64,000 nt of DNA from Hevea brasiliensis (GCF_030052815.1 NC_079510.1:25728823-25792822); one strand, 5' to 3'. Numbered from the stretch's first letter, positions 11,252 through 21,659 are shown. Program-made: numbers and translations. The notes: generated by a model from the sequence alone, not told the origin.

Positions 11252-11892
11252 TTAAAATGGATAAATGAAAAGTTTGGCTACAGAAACAGCAGAAAATGGA
11301 TGTGCTAGTGAAATAAAATGGCCAAATTTAGTAAATCTGCAAACAACTACCAAAATAGTGTCTTTCCCCTTTGACTTGGGCAATCTTTCAATAAAATCCA
11401 TAGACACCTGCTGCCAAGCTTGAGTAGGAATTGGTAGAGGTTGTAATAATCCTGGAGAAGCACAGTGCTCTCCCTTACATCTAGCACAAGTATCACAGGT
11501 ACGAACCCACTGCATGACATCATTAAGCATTGCAGGCCAAAAAAAAATTTTCTTTAATTTCAAGTAAGTAGCATGAACACCTGAATGGCCTCCCACTGCT
11601 GAACTATGATAAGATTTCAACATCTGTCTCAAATTGGTAGTAGTCTCCACATACATTCTATCTTTATAATACAAAATACCATTCTTCAATTGATACCCAA
11701 AAACTGCATCCTTATCCAACTAACAACTGCTGGATTAAGTTAGAGGCTTTCCCATCATTTTCATAACTAGCAATTAGCTTTTGCATCCAAAACCATTGAA
11801 TGCATAGCATAAGAATGAGAATCCACATCAACACACCTTCTGGATAAAGCATCTGCCAGCTTATTTTCAATGCTCTTTCTATACAAAATTTT
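11252..11892 (-). pseudogene. Integrase zinc domain and first part of the catalytic core
   Basis: The frame from 11719 down to 11252 (155 residues) has the integrase N-terminal H-H-C-C zinc domain (YHSSAVGGHSG... and CDTCARCK) and the core start SMDFIERLPKSKGKD with the first catalytic aspartate. It then runs out at AKLF without the SDRDP-type motif. From 11720 to 11892 the RNase H/integrase linker continues with stops and joins the LINE target site. Integrase inserts the DNA copy into the host genome; this copy lacks an essential acidic residue. Confidence 0.85.
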
Positions 11893-11906
11893 GTAATCCA
11901 GACTTA

Positions 11907-12121
11907 CTCAACTCAACTCAACTAAGCCTTTATCCCAAAAATTTGGGGTCGGCTATATGGATTCGCTTTTTCCACTCTGAACGATTTTGGGTTAAATCCT
12001 CAGAAATATGTAATGCTTCTAAGTCATGTTGTACTACTCTTCTCCAAGTCAATTTAGGTCTACCCCTTTTTTTCTTTATATCCTCTAATCTAATGTGCTC
12101 TACTTGTCTAACTGGAGCCTC
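11907..12121 (-). mobile_element. 5'-truncated RTE-type LINE tail
   Basis: The 215-bp insert is bounded by a perfect 14-bp target duplication GTAATCCAGACTTA (11893-11906 and 12122-12135). On the minus strand it encodes the end of a plant non-LTR retrotransposon ORF2 (RGRPKLTW, then VVQHDLEAL and RIHIADP, then a stop). It ends in a short tandem TTGAG tail instead of poly(A). 5' truncation, a long direct repeat and an oligomeric tail fit target-primed reverse transcription by an RTE-clade LINE. It interrupts the RNase H/integrase linker of the host gypsy element, so it came later. Confidence 0.87.
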
Positions 12122-12698
12122 GTAATCCAGACTTAGCAACTTTGAAATACCCTTCTGCTGCAAATTGTTATGTAACCTTTGCTCCAAAAGATACTTGATG
12201 CTTTCATGATTAGTCTTAATAAAGAACTGCCCTTGCTCCAAATAATGTCTCCATTTGCTGACTGCAAAAGTAATAGCCAATAATTATTTTTCATATACTG
12301 ACATAGCCCGACTCCTAGGACCAAAAGCCTTAGAAATATAGGCAATTGGATGCCCTTGCTGCTATAAAACTGCACCCATTCCCTAATTGCTTGCATCAGT
12401 TTCCACAATAAATGGCTTAGAAAAATTAGGAAGAGCAAGGACTGGTGCTTCAGACATCTATCTTCTCAAAGCATCAAATGTTGTTTGGGCTGCCTTGTTC
12501 CAATGAAAAGAATCCTTCTTTAATAATTCAGTAAGAGGCCTATAGATAATGCCATAGTGCTTAACAAATTTCCTATAATACCCTGTGAGGCCTAAAAAAC
12601 TTCTGAGTTCTTTAACAGACGAATGCACAGGCCAATCAACCATTGCAGCCACCTTCTTAGGATCTGTAGGTACCCCTGCCCTTGAAATTATATGCCCC
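12122..12698 (-). pseudogene. RT thumb and RNase H remnant
   Basis: Read on the minus strand from 12698: [18 protein letters not shown] and then [16 protein letters not shown] are the conserved RT thumb/connection of gypsy elements. The RNase H start is FIVETDAS and later [20 protein letters not shown]. Several stops and frame changes lie near 12270-12460. The piece starts abruptly at the LGHII motif, next to gag sequence, showing that everything between gag and this point has been deleted. Confidence 0.85.
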
Positions 12699-12800
12699 AA
12701 GTATTAGTAGCTGTAGCAGTACTGCCTACTGATTGTTGTTAGGTTTTGAGGCTGCTGTGGAAGTATTAGTAGCTGTAGCAGTACTGCCTACTGATTGTTG
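12699..12800 (-). repeat. 40-bp direct repeat at the gag/RT deletion junction
   Basis: A 40-bp sequence at 12699-12738 is repeated exactly at 12761-12800 (62-bp spacing). The second copy belongs to normal gag. The first is a duplicated piece of gag joined directly to the RT thumb. The bases AAGTA at the join are close to the codons expected before LGHII in RT, so short homology probably guided the switch. Confidence 0.85.
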
Positions 12801-13841
12801 CTTGGTTACAATGGGGTTGAGTTTATTTTGGGAATCAAAATTTGGTGGTTTAGGAGGGTATTGATAGGTTTGATAAGGTCTGGAATACTGGAAAGAAGAA
12901 ATGGAATGAGTTGTTGGACTATTAGTTATGGCTTTGAATTTGGAAGAATTAGTTGCAGATCCAAGTTTCTTGGTGTTTTCTAACAACTGTTCTTGCAATC
13001 TAGCTATTTCCACAACTTGGGAAAGAGTGATAGGTTTCATCATCTTTACCATTAATCTGATTTCATCTTTTGAACCTTCTATAAATCCTGACAAAAAGTA
13101 AGATTCCCCCAAATTAGGTAATAGCCTCTCCATCCTTATTCTTAAATCCTCAAACTCATCTTGATACTACTCCCCACTGTCCCTTGCTGTCTCAGTTTCA
13201 TAAATTCCTCCACTATATCTTCTAATCCATCCTCCCCAAACCTACTACAAATTTCCTTCTCAAATTCCTCCCAAGAATGTCTCTTTTTTCCCAATTGTGA
13301 AACCAAGCATCATCCCTATCAAGCAAGAAAAGACTTGCTGATTGCACTCTTTGATCATGAGGGACTCTATATACCTCAAAATGCTTAACACATTTTCTCA
13401 ACCAAGCCCTAGGTTCTTTACCTTCAAAAGTAACTAATTCAATTTTAGGCAATAATGGAGACATACCACCCATGTCAGGAATAGGTAATAATCCCCTATT
13501 ATCTGCAGGAATTGACTGGATTACAGGAACTGAATGTACCACAGGAACTGGCTGCACTACAGCGTTAGATTGCATTCCCCTGTTTTGGACTCTGCTTCCA
13601 CCCTCATTTGAATTGATGCTGCCTTCATTCCTTTCCACCACATGATGATCATCATTTGTCGCAAGTCCTCTAGAATGGCATTATTTGTTAAAGAAGTCTT
13701 GTTTAATTCCTCTTTCATCTCCTTCTTGAAATCATTCAGTTCCTCAGCATTCCTCTGAGTTACTTCCTGCAAATTTCTCATTTGCTCCTCCAATTCTGCA
13801 ATCCGTACCATCTCTGGGCCAACCACAACAGACCTAGTCAT
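12726..13841 (-). pseudogene. Gag of the minus-strand Reina-like element
   Basis: The start MTRSVVVGPEMVRIAELEEQ (ATG at 13841) leads into a coiled-coil-like segment rich in E, N and K. After a frame change near 13600, the retroviral-type gag domain follows (KIELVTFEGKEPRAWLRKC, then YRVPHDQRVQSAS). It continues with MERLLPNLGESYFLSGFIEG and a P/Q/S-rich tail. Gag forms the virus-like particle in which reverse transcription takes place. Frame changes near 13250 and 13600 and a stop near 13165 break the reading. No zinc knuckle follows, because the deletion begins before it. Confidence 0.85.
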
Positions 13842-13889
13842 GGCTGCGACCCTTCAGAAAGAATTCCCCACTAGTTTCTTGGATGCAAA

Positions 13890-13901
13890 GCTCTGATACC
13901 A
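13890..13901 (-). promoter_or_regulatory. Primer binding site, initiator tRNA-Met
   Basis: The reverse complement is TGGTATCAGAGC, the common plant retrotransposon primer site complementary to the 3' end of initiator methionine tRNA. It starts one base inside the 5' LTR boundary at 13903. Confidence 0.92.
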
Positions 13902-13902
13902 A

Positions 13903-14215
13903 TGTTAGGGTTTGAGAACTCTAACAGAAAAGAATAGAAGAGAGAGAGAGAGAGAGAAGAGAAAGAGAGTAGTTATTGTATTTCTCGTAAATTCTGGAAT
14001 GAATACGAGAAAGATATAGCTGAGTTATTTATACAACAACTATCTCATAACTGCCTCAGCTGTCTCATCTTGCCAACTGTAGAACAGCTCACTTGCCAAC
14101 TACAGAACAGCTGGCTCCCTAACAACTCATCCACATTTTTCCTCAATTCCTTACTTCCCCAACTTCTAGAATATCTAATCATATTCTCTTATATTTCTTT
14201 CTGTAGTACGTAACA
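13903..14215 (-). repeat. 5' LTR of the minus-strand Reina-like element
   Basis: 313 bp, TGTTA...TAACA, partner of 10042-10363. A TATA-box sequence TATAAATAA reads on the minus strand at 14025-14033. The 3' LTR has TATGAATAA at the same place, so its promoter box is mutated. A GA/CT microsatellite lies at about 13936-13967. Confidence 0.9.
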
Positions 14216-14674
14216 GTTGCCTACCTTGCTTGTGTGATTGTTGCTGCCCTTTGGATTAAAATGTTTTTAGCCAAATTCATTGGTCCCTAAACATATGGGC
14301 TAAAGTTATCTTATTTTATATATGTTCCCATAAAATCTGGTTATTTTATTCTCATTTTATTCTATTTTTTCATTCTTTTCCAAATGGTGGGTGGAGATTT
14401 ATTATGTGGTTTAGAGTCAACTGATTTGCGGCATGGAAACAGTTTCGATATAAACTTTTCCTACTGAATCCTGTAATGCATTTTCGGTTGTTGCTACAGC
14501 CGGCCAATAGTTCCTGTTATGCTGGTGGGGAGGCTTCACGTTTCTTTCTGGTGTCTTGAGTAATTGGACTAATGGAATGGAAAAGAAAATATATGAATCC
14601 TTTTTATATATGTGATGGATTACAGGCTTGAAATTATGCATGTTGACAGCAATATTTTCCTTTTTCTCTTGCAG

Positions 14675-15097
14675 TGATAATGTATGTGCTTCTTCCTATG
14701 CCTTTGCTGTTCTTTGCTGGCTCTGATAGTTCTTCCCTTTTTTCAGAATCTGATAACAGGTTAGACTCTATTGCTCAAGTGATTCCAGATTAAGATTTGA
14801 CTTTTTCTTTGTAAAAAAGTGAAAAAAAAAGAGTGCTTTAGAAAAAAACAATGCATGAATGACTATTTTCAATAATTATTCGCACTTATCAATGATTGAT
14901 GAAACAGCTGGGTCAATGCGACTAAGTTCTTGACTGGTGCCTCAGTAGTTGGAAGCATTGCAATACCAGCGATTTTAAAGCATGCTGGTGTCATTGGCTG
15001 GGGAGCACTAGCAATGGAGCTTTCTTCGTTTTTTGTCTTTGTGATAGCCATAATGTGCTACATAGGCATGAATGATGATGGTTACAGCATGCTCTAA
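14675..15097 (+). CDS. VPS55/LEPROT-like endosomal sorting protein, last two exons
   Basis: Exon A (14675-14759) follows a pyrimidine-rich acceptor ending TTGCAG and encodes IMYVLLPMPLLFFAGSD and SSLFSESDN. Its donor is AG|GTTAGA. Exon B (14908-15097) follows GAAACAG and encodes WVNATKFLTGASVVGSIAIP, then HAGVIGWGALAMELSS, a hydrophobic segment, and GMNDDGYSML before TAA. Phases match: 85 nt plus 190 nt, with the split serine codon AG|C. Vps55/LEPROT proteins are small four-helix membrane proteins of late endosomes that act with Vps68 in cargo transport to the vacuole. These exons cover roughly the C-terminal two thirds. The N-terminal exons are not seen in the window, so this may be a gene with a very long transposon-filled intron or a 5'-truncated copy. 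There is no internal stop or frameshift, which favours a real gene. Confidence 0.85.
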
Positions 15098-16090
15098 AAA
15101 TGTCTCTTTGTTTGTAAACAGGTGCTACTTTTTTAGTGCCATTTCATGATTTCATATGTTGTTTTTACATGGTAAGCAAATTCGATGCTCTTATTCTAGT
15201 TGGATGACATTCTTTGTGCATAATTGTTGCCTTTGAGTTAAAGGTTTTCAAAATTGTTTGTCTTGTAGAAAAACTTGTCAGAAATGAACAGGCAAACCAT
15301 ATTCTGTGATCTCTGTAAGAAATGATACTGCTCGAGATTGAATGAGTGAATCTAAATTGATAAAAGCTTACTGTTACGCTGAATTCACAGGATTTGGAAT
15401 GTGTTTTAGGATCATTCAAACATGTTGTAGGGTTAATTTTAACTTTTTTTTTTCCTGGTTTTTTTTTTTGAAATAAATCACACGCAATAAAAGAATTGAA
15501 TTAAATTTTTACAATCGTGCAGTTTTTTGCTTTTTTTTTTTTTAAATAAATTAATTTTTTAAATTAAAATAATTAAATCCTTTCACTTATTATGTAACCA
15601 AACATGAAATGTAACATAAAAAAATAAATTAATTAAACTGGATGCTTGCAAATTTTAAATTTTCAAATAGGTTGTTACATGGATTTTAAAGTTAGTTTTT
15701 TTTAATCACTGTTTAACAAATGTACTTATATAAGCCAATTGGATAAAAAATGTCACATCTTTGTGTCAATTTATGCTTATATCTATACCTTTTAATTTTG
15801 TGTTAAAAATTCGCGTCTACGACATTTGCTACAATTCTAATTAATTTTGTCAAAAAGTGAAATCTGCCACATAAGCTAATATGCGACATTTTTCTCTGTT
15901 TTTTATAATTAAAAATGCCACATAAGTTAAATCAAATCATTGGTTCATTTGACCCAAACTCAACCTAACCCAAATCAATTACTTTGAATCCCTGAACACA
16001 TAATCAATTTCTTTAAACCCATTGGAACGTGAGATTCAAATTCCCTAAGTCAGAGTTAACTTCTCTAAAGCCATTCAATCAACATTTGAA
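15098..16090. other. 3' flank of the VPS55-like gene
   Basis: The start of this stretch is probably 3' untranslated sequence. T-rich runs occur at about 15448-15470 and 15526-15545. A segment with CCACATAAG repeats lies at 15870-15925. No coding pattern was found. Confidence 0.45.
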
Positions 16091-16261
16091 ATGGCATCAA
16101 ATTATACTTATTCATCAATCGAAAGTGCTGTTAGTCGAGTTTGCTGCCTTGTTCATCATCTGCATGCATAACTATTAATTGCATATACAAGGAAAAATCC
16201 AGGAAGAATGTTTTATTCTTGTCCTTTGATGAAGGTAATAGATTTAAATTTGCTGGGTTTG
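16091..16261 (+). pseudogene. GRF-type zinc-finger small protein, pseudogene
   Basis: From ATG at 16091 the frame reads MASNYTYSSIESAVSR, then a degenerate cysteine region with a stop, then TRKNPGRMFYSCP, the hallmark of GRF zinc fingers (NPGR followed by aromatic residues and CP). The reading then needs a one-base shift to continue as DEGNRFKFAG and ends at a stop shortly after. Proteins of this kind are a large plant family of about 100-150 residues, often linked to Mutator-like elements. The in-frame stop, the shift and the degenerate first cysteine pair show it is broken. A Mutator-like transposase remnant lies downstream on the opposite strand. Confidence 0.65.
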
Positions 16262-17913
16262 AGCGGATGATTGATGCTTGAAGTTATGGTGTTATCCAAT
16301 TTTTATGAGAAATTAATCAATATTTTGCATTCTTTGTAATTCGGGTTGAGCTCAAGTTACCTAGATTGAATTCGTGTTATATTATGATGCGGGTGAATAA
16401 TTGCAATTTGTTTATGTGGTTTGATGATGAGATTAGGTAAGGGTTGCAGATAGAGGATTGTGTTTGATGTCCTGTTTGACAAGATAGAGGCTTTAGAAGC
16501 AGTTGTTGTATATGAAGATGATAATGATACTGTTGCATAAGAGAATGTTATGAAGAGAGAGAAAAAAAAAAAATGAGCTCAAGGATGAAAAAACATTACT
16601 CCCTCAGAGAAGTCAAAAAACTTCAATATGGAAAGTGTGATAGGGAAGCATTTAATGGGAAAGTTACATTGATATGTGCAATCATAATGTGTGTTGTGTG
16701 TGTGTGGTGTTTTGTTTAGGGAAGGAAAAGAACAATAGGCCTATGTATTTGAACTAATATCTGCGAAGTGAATAAATCATGAACATGTTGTATTGGTGGA
16801 TATGATACGTGTAAATTATTTGGGAGAATCACATGTTGCAGCAAAAGGATTTATGTTATTGAGTGGCTTAATCTGTCATGAAGTGTTTATCATTGCAAGA
16901 GTAATAGTACATAGAATTTTGAGTTTTGATATAAATTATGCAGTTTGAACCCTAGTTGACTTGCATTGCAAATAAAATATGGTGATTCTGCATATTATAA
17001 GGTATGAGGGAAAAACTTGGATTGGGCAGAGTGCTAACTTGAATTATGATATAATGACAATATTAACATCAAAAAGCCTTTTTTTTTTTAATACAAGAAC
17101 AAGATGATAAAATAGAAACATCTTTGACAAAATACTAAAATAGTGGCTACTATAACAAATCTGAACATAATTTTGAGTTAATATAAAATTATAATTTCAA
17201 TCATTTTGACAGCCATAAAATCCTAGTTTTACACAACAACTAGTTCATAAATAAAAAGAAAATGGCCTATACCACATTTACAACCACATCTTCAGCAAAA
17301 AGAGCTAGCCTATATATTGGACATCTAATCATCACTTGTCAAAATGAACTGGACTGTATCACATCTACACTCAACCAAACAATGTGGAATACATAAGGTT
17401 TCCTGTATGGCCTATACCACTTGTACACCCAACCAATATTTTAAGACCAAAACAAATCTATGCCTTAATTGGTAACTTTTTCCTTGAAGTTGATGCATTA
17501 TAAACTTCTTCATTTTCATTAGTAAGTGGTGGTGCCTGGGAATTAATTGGTGTGAAGATTGGCATTCCTTTTGGACTACTTGAGTTGTTGTTGCAATAGA
17601 GGCAGAACCATATACAAACTCAGCAGACTATTCTCCTGGCATCCATAATTTCAAACATAAAATGAAATAATTTTTGGACTTAAACAAATTAATAACATTA
17701 TAATCAAATTTAATCCATTCACACATATCTTAAAATATGTATATCCATTGTCAACAGAAACTAGACAACCAAAACTTTAGTTTACCTAAAATGATTCCAA
17801 TAATAAATTGTGAAAATTAATTAGTGTACTGCATAAAATTATTAACAACTAAATATACTCAAAGATACCATTCTCCTATTTTTGGCAACTTGCTTTCTTA
17901 AATATTGCTCTTG
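16262..17913. other. Non-coding region between GRF and Mutator-like remnants
   Basis: Holds an A run at 16561-16573, a GT microsatellite at about 16689-16711 and AT-rich sequence. I see no convincing exon, though weak coding-like traces could continue the GRF pseudogene to about 16540 (EDDNDTVA-like reading). Confidence 0.4.
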
Positions 17914-18998
17914 TTAATTACTGGTATCTTGAACAGGAGGTGCAACTTCCTTCTTGTTTTTCCTTGTAGATTTGGAAGTTGATGTTGAAGTTGATAAATC
18001 CTTCTTTAGTCTTCCTCTCTTACCCTCTCTTACCCTGTAAAGAAGGATTAATAAGTTACAAATCTAACATTAGTACATTATAATCAAATAATCAATAACC
18101 ATTTAGACTTTGACCTTAGAGGGCTTTTTTGCTTGTGTTTTATTTGCATTAGGACATGCTCTCTTATTGTGTCCTAGTTGGAAGCAGTGACTGCAATGAA
18201 TCTCCATTCTCCTATTGCTCAATTTGCCTGATACCTCACTTTTGGCTTTTCAGTAACATCTCGTTTCCTATTCCTTTTAGGTCTTCCTAGCAATTTTTTA
18301 AACTCAAGAGGCAATATACTTGGACCATCTACATTTGGCCAAAGCATTCTCATACACTGCTATTTACTGAGTCTTACTGTAATATGGATTCACATACTCC
18401 AATAAGTCATGTTTCAAGAAGTTATTACTTGCAATCCCATGTGTACAAGGGATACCACACAAATCCCATGCTCTACATGAACAAGACTTTTGAATTATAC
18501 TTATAACAAATACTTGCTCACCATTAGACACTTGAAACTTATTCCCCACAGCAGGTGTCACAGACCAATTCTTGGTATCCAACTTAGATTCTTCAATTAT
18601 TTTTCTTATCCTTGGTCATATAGAAACTTAACAACTTCTCATACCATTTAGTTTTGTGTAGATCCTCTCCATTAGGCTTGTTCTGATATTCTCCAGCATG
18701 GAAATGATTGGTATTGTTCTTGCCTTGCATATGTAGGACTTAAAAGTCTTCACTAAGTTGTATGTCACTGCATCACACTTAAGCCAAGTGTTGATGAAAG
18801 CCTTAACAAAAATAGTTGGATCCTGCTTTATGAAATCATCATAAGCCATTGAATTTATGTCCTTGATTGCATTACTATGCTTTTTCCATTGAGCCTCATT
18901 TGTAGCATATGCACCTTCCTAAAATAGTTTCCTGTATTCTTCCCCTTTGTGCATTTTCTTCCAATTAGCATACATATATGTCACAAGGGTTTTGCAGT
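17914..18998 (-). pseudogene. Mutator-like (MULE, MURA-type) transposase C-terminal part
   Basis: Read from right to left on the minus strand: a segment like other MULE transposases (TYMYANWKKMHKGEEYRKLF near 18900-18985), an a-helical region (FIKQDPTIFVKAFINTW, then ARTIPIISMLENIR), and a SWIM zinc finger (CSCRAWDLCGIPCTHGIA at about 18430-18490). A CCHC zinc knuckle follows (CSHCFQLGHNKRACP near 18150-18195). A probable intron (about 18035-18115) separates a basic S/T/K-rich last exon ending at 17914-17916. Several stops and frame changes occur. The DDE catalytic part is missing: homology stops at about 18998, where unrelated repetitive sequence begins, so the gene was truncated there. MURA proteins bind element ends and catalyse cut-and-paste movement. 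Confidence 0.8.
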
Positions 18999-20053
18999 CG
19001 CCGGACGGTTCTCACTGAAGTGAAAAAGTGAGTAGTTGCTATTTTAATTTTAAGGAAAATTAAAGAAAACCACTTATTGTTTTTTAAAAAAATTTAGAAT
19101 GCCACTTCTAAAACTAAGATTCTAGGTTTGGGGGGTTTGGGGTCCGTATATATATGGGGAAGGTGTTAGGCACCCCACATCATCCCTCAATAAGGGCAAG
19201 TAGACTTAAGAGTGTGCTCTTTATAACTTAAGACCAATAATATTATTATGGTTTAAGTTACTATGTTGGTTTCCATATTCATTATAGGAACGCTTGATAC
19301 TGGGGATTGTCCCAAGAACATAAGTGAATGAGACAATCCTAAAGTGAATTAGTATTGTGTTTATTGAATTCATTATACATAAATTTATTTTATTAAATTC
19401 TTCCCTTCCCGAAATTAGGACTCTAATCCCAAAGAGGTATTATTTGGCCCTTAGAGATTCACAATGAGTGAGGAGGACTCTCGGCTTGCTCATCATTAGC
19501 ATCCAAATAACTGAGGGTGTGGTGTGTGTAGTGAATATACATGAACCAATACGAGCATAGATTTTCATTCCTCTTAATTAGGACTCTAATTCAAAAGGGA
19601 TGTGTTAATTAAAACCTAGAGAGTTCCCTTCATTAATAAGGACTCTCAGTTAATGAAGAAAAGTTCCATCATCGGCATAATTACCCATAAAACCTTTACC
19701 CATATCATTTCGTCTTAAACTATTTAATATTTTTGCGACTATGGTATTTTATTTGATTAAGCCGAACTGAAGGAAGAACTCTCTCTTAATAATATGAGCA
19801 TGAGGACTCTAAGAAGGACTCTCCATTGGGTCCCAATATAAAATTCGGGGTTCTTGGGAGGACTCTCCCGTGAATCGAACATTGAAATGTGTTTTGATAA
19901 ATTTTGTTAAAAAATAAAAGTTTGTAGAATTTCTGTGAAAATAAATAAACACCAGGGATTTCAAGGAAAAGACTCTCTCTCGATCTCCCATATTTTGTAA
20001 AGAATGAGCCTCCTTTTTAAAAAAAAAAAAATAAACTGCACAAAATTATGGGA
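18999..20053. other. Retroelement-like non-coding region with repeated GGACTCT motif
   Basis: The sequence breaks sharply from the MULE remnant at about 18999 (GCAGTCGCCGG). It contains the motif GGGGAAGGTGTTAGGCACCC near 19157-19177, which I associate with plant Tat/Ogre-type retroelement sequences (from memory, not checked). GGACTCT recurs about ten times between 19420 and 19985, in imperfect repeats such as 19425-19470, 19560-19590 and 19800-19870. No coding capacity. Confidence 0.45.
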
Positions 20054-20340
20054 GTTCAAGGAAAGAACTCTTTCCCGAACTCTCGTATTTATAAAGAATG
20101 AGCTTTATAATAAAAACGTAAAATTGAGAGGGTTCAAGGAAAGGACTCTCTCCCGAACTCCTGTATTTATAAAGAATGAGCTTTATAATAAAAACGTAAA
20201 ATTGAGAGGGTTCAAGGAAAGGACTCTCTCCCGAACTCCTGTATTTATAAAGAATGAGCTTTATAATAAAAACGTAAAACTGAGGGGGTTTAAGGAAAGG
20301 ACTCTATTCTGAACTCCTGTATTTATAAAGAGATTGACTT
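20054..20340 (+). repeat. 78-bp tandem repeat, nearly four copies
   Basis: GTTCAAGGAAAGGACTCT-type units begin at 20054, 20132, 20210 and 20288, each 78 bp apart. Copies two and three are almost identical. Because 78 is a multiple of three, an open frame of repeated 26-residue blocks results; I regard this frame as a by-product. A more diverged unit precedes the array at about 19950-20050. Confidence 0.9.
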
Positions 20341-21650
20341 GTTCTCCATACGTTTTAAGAAAACTATGTCACTCCCAAACTCTCATTATTTTCTGAACTA
20401 CGAAATGACAACGCTACAAATGATAAAAGACATTATTCCCTAATTTCTTGTTACACCTAAACACATGCATATGAATGACAACTGTATGTGTGTTATTTTC
20501 GATCTCCCAGATTTACTAAATGCACTATATTCGATCTTATCCTATCATTTCGCCCTTGTCATTTCTGATCTCTTGCAATCATATCCGAACTCTCTTCACT
20601 TTTTATTATATTTGGACTCTGACTATAACCACTAATTTTCATCCAAACTCAAACTATGATTATTAAACTACAAAATGAGAAAATTGCCTTTAATATGACC
20701 TATTTTCTTATCCAAACCCCCAAAATAATTCCTACATTACTTTAAGGCAAAGAAAAGGCTTTCAATATAAAGTAAAAGGACAAAAATGACGGTATCACAA
20801 CATAATGATATGCATAGAAAAGATAAATCAAACTTAACCTTATTTCCCTAAGAGTTCGATATGGCTGAGTATTTATGGAGCTTGGATTCTATCTAATGTA
20901 ACATTACGGATATGACGAACTACTCCCTTTAAAAGAAACACATAGATGTCAGGGGTTTTACTTGGAAAGGGGCTCTGACAATGACGAGGTAAGTGAACCT
21001 TGGTGTGTGGAGTTCAGAAATGGGGCCGAAGCACTATCAGGTTGATTCTTGGAGGTGACGAGTTAGAGTATTTTTGGAGGAAGCAAGCTATTTGATGTTG
21101 ACACCACTATAAGGATTCTTTAGAAAACTAACGTTTCTAAAGCCTCCTACCCATATTCTTTCAATTCTTTCTGTTAGAAAAAGGACCCCCCCCCCCCCCA
21201 CAGTGGAAATTTTGGGTATTTATAGAGAATGGGGGCCTTAAAATGGAGGGTCAGGATTCAAGAGGGAAAAGATGAAGGGTTTGGATTTAGAAGGACAAAA
21301 TCCAAAGGTCGAGAATTAAAGGAGATCAAAATTGAGGGCTGAGATTTAGCACAGGATTCTTTTTTCCTTTCCTCTCTAATCCAACGGCTGGAAATTTTCC
21401 TTACAGAACAGATCATAGGGCTGGGAATGAAAGGTTCTGAATCTATTTGTTACTTTTAATCGAACAGCCCGAAACTAATCCTTACAAATGAGGTCAAAGG
21501 TGCGAATTGGGGCATACCAAAATGCTTTAACTACCTCAGATCCAGCGGTTCAGATCCTTCTTTATAAATGGGGCAGATGGTGGAGATTAAATCATACCTC
21601 AAATGCTTTAACAAACTCAAATATGACAGTTGGGAAGTTGATCTCACGAA
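20341..21650. other. Non-coding retroelement-like leader
   Basis: No gene seen. A run of 14 cytosines lies at 21186-21199. The sequence is moderately AT-rich, with short repeated phrases such as CCGATCT or GATCTC that continue into the promoter-like modules downstream. Confidence 0.4.
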
Positions 21651-21659
21651 TCAAAGGGT

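Larger units (their letters stand above)
10042..14215 (-). mobile_element. Structurally bounded, internally deleted Reina-like chromovirus
   Basis: Both ends are defined. LTRs of 322 bp (10042-10363) and 313 bp (13903-14215) begin TGTTA and end TAACA when read on the + strand. The whole is flanked by the perfect 5-bp duplication GTTGC (10037-10041 and 14216-14220). Coding is on the minus strand, so the 5' LTR is on the right. The primer site is at 13890-13901 and the polypurine tract at 10364-10377. The internal order is gag, then a deletion removing zinc knuckle, protease and most of RT, then RT thumb/RNase H, integrase and chromodomain. The total is 4,174 bp including a LINE insert, short for an autonomous element. 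It cannot move without help. Confidence 0.92.

Noticed and set aside
19157..19177. GGTG...CACC short palindrome as a terminator or riboswitch stem
   Set aside because: Bacterial-type terminators do not apply here, and the stem is short; kept only as a retroelement sequence landmark.
20004..20312. 102-residue repeat protein
   Set aside because: Open only because the tandem period (78 bp) is divisible by three; flanking sequence is non-coding.
21186..21199. Run of 14 cytosines as a regulatory G-quadruplex
   Set aside because: A single homopolymer with no repeated G-tract pattern; more likely slippage or assembly noise.
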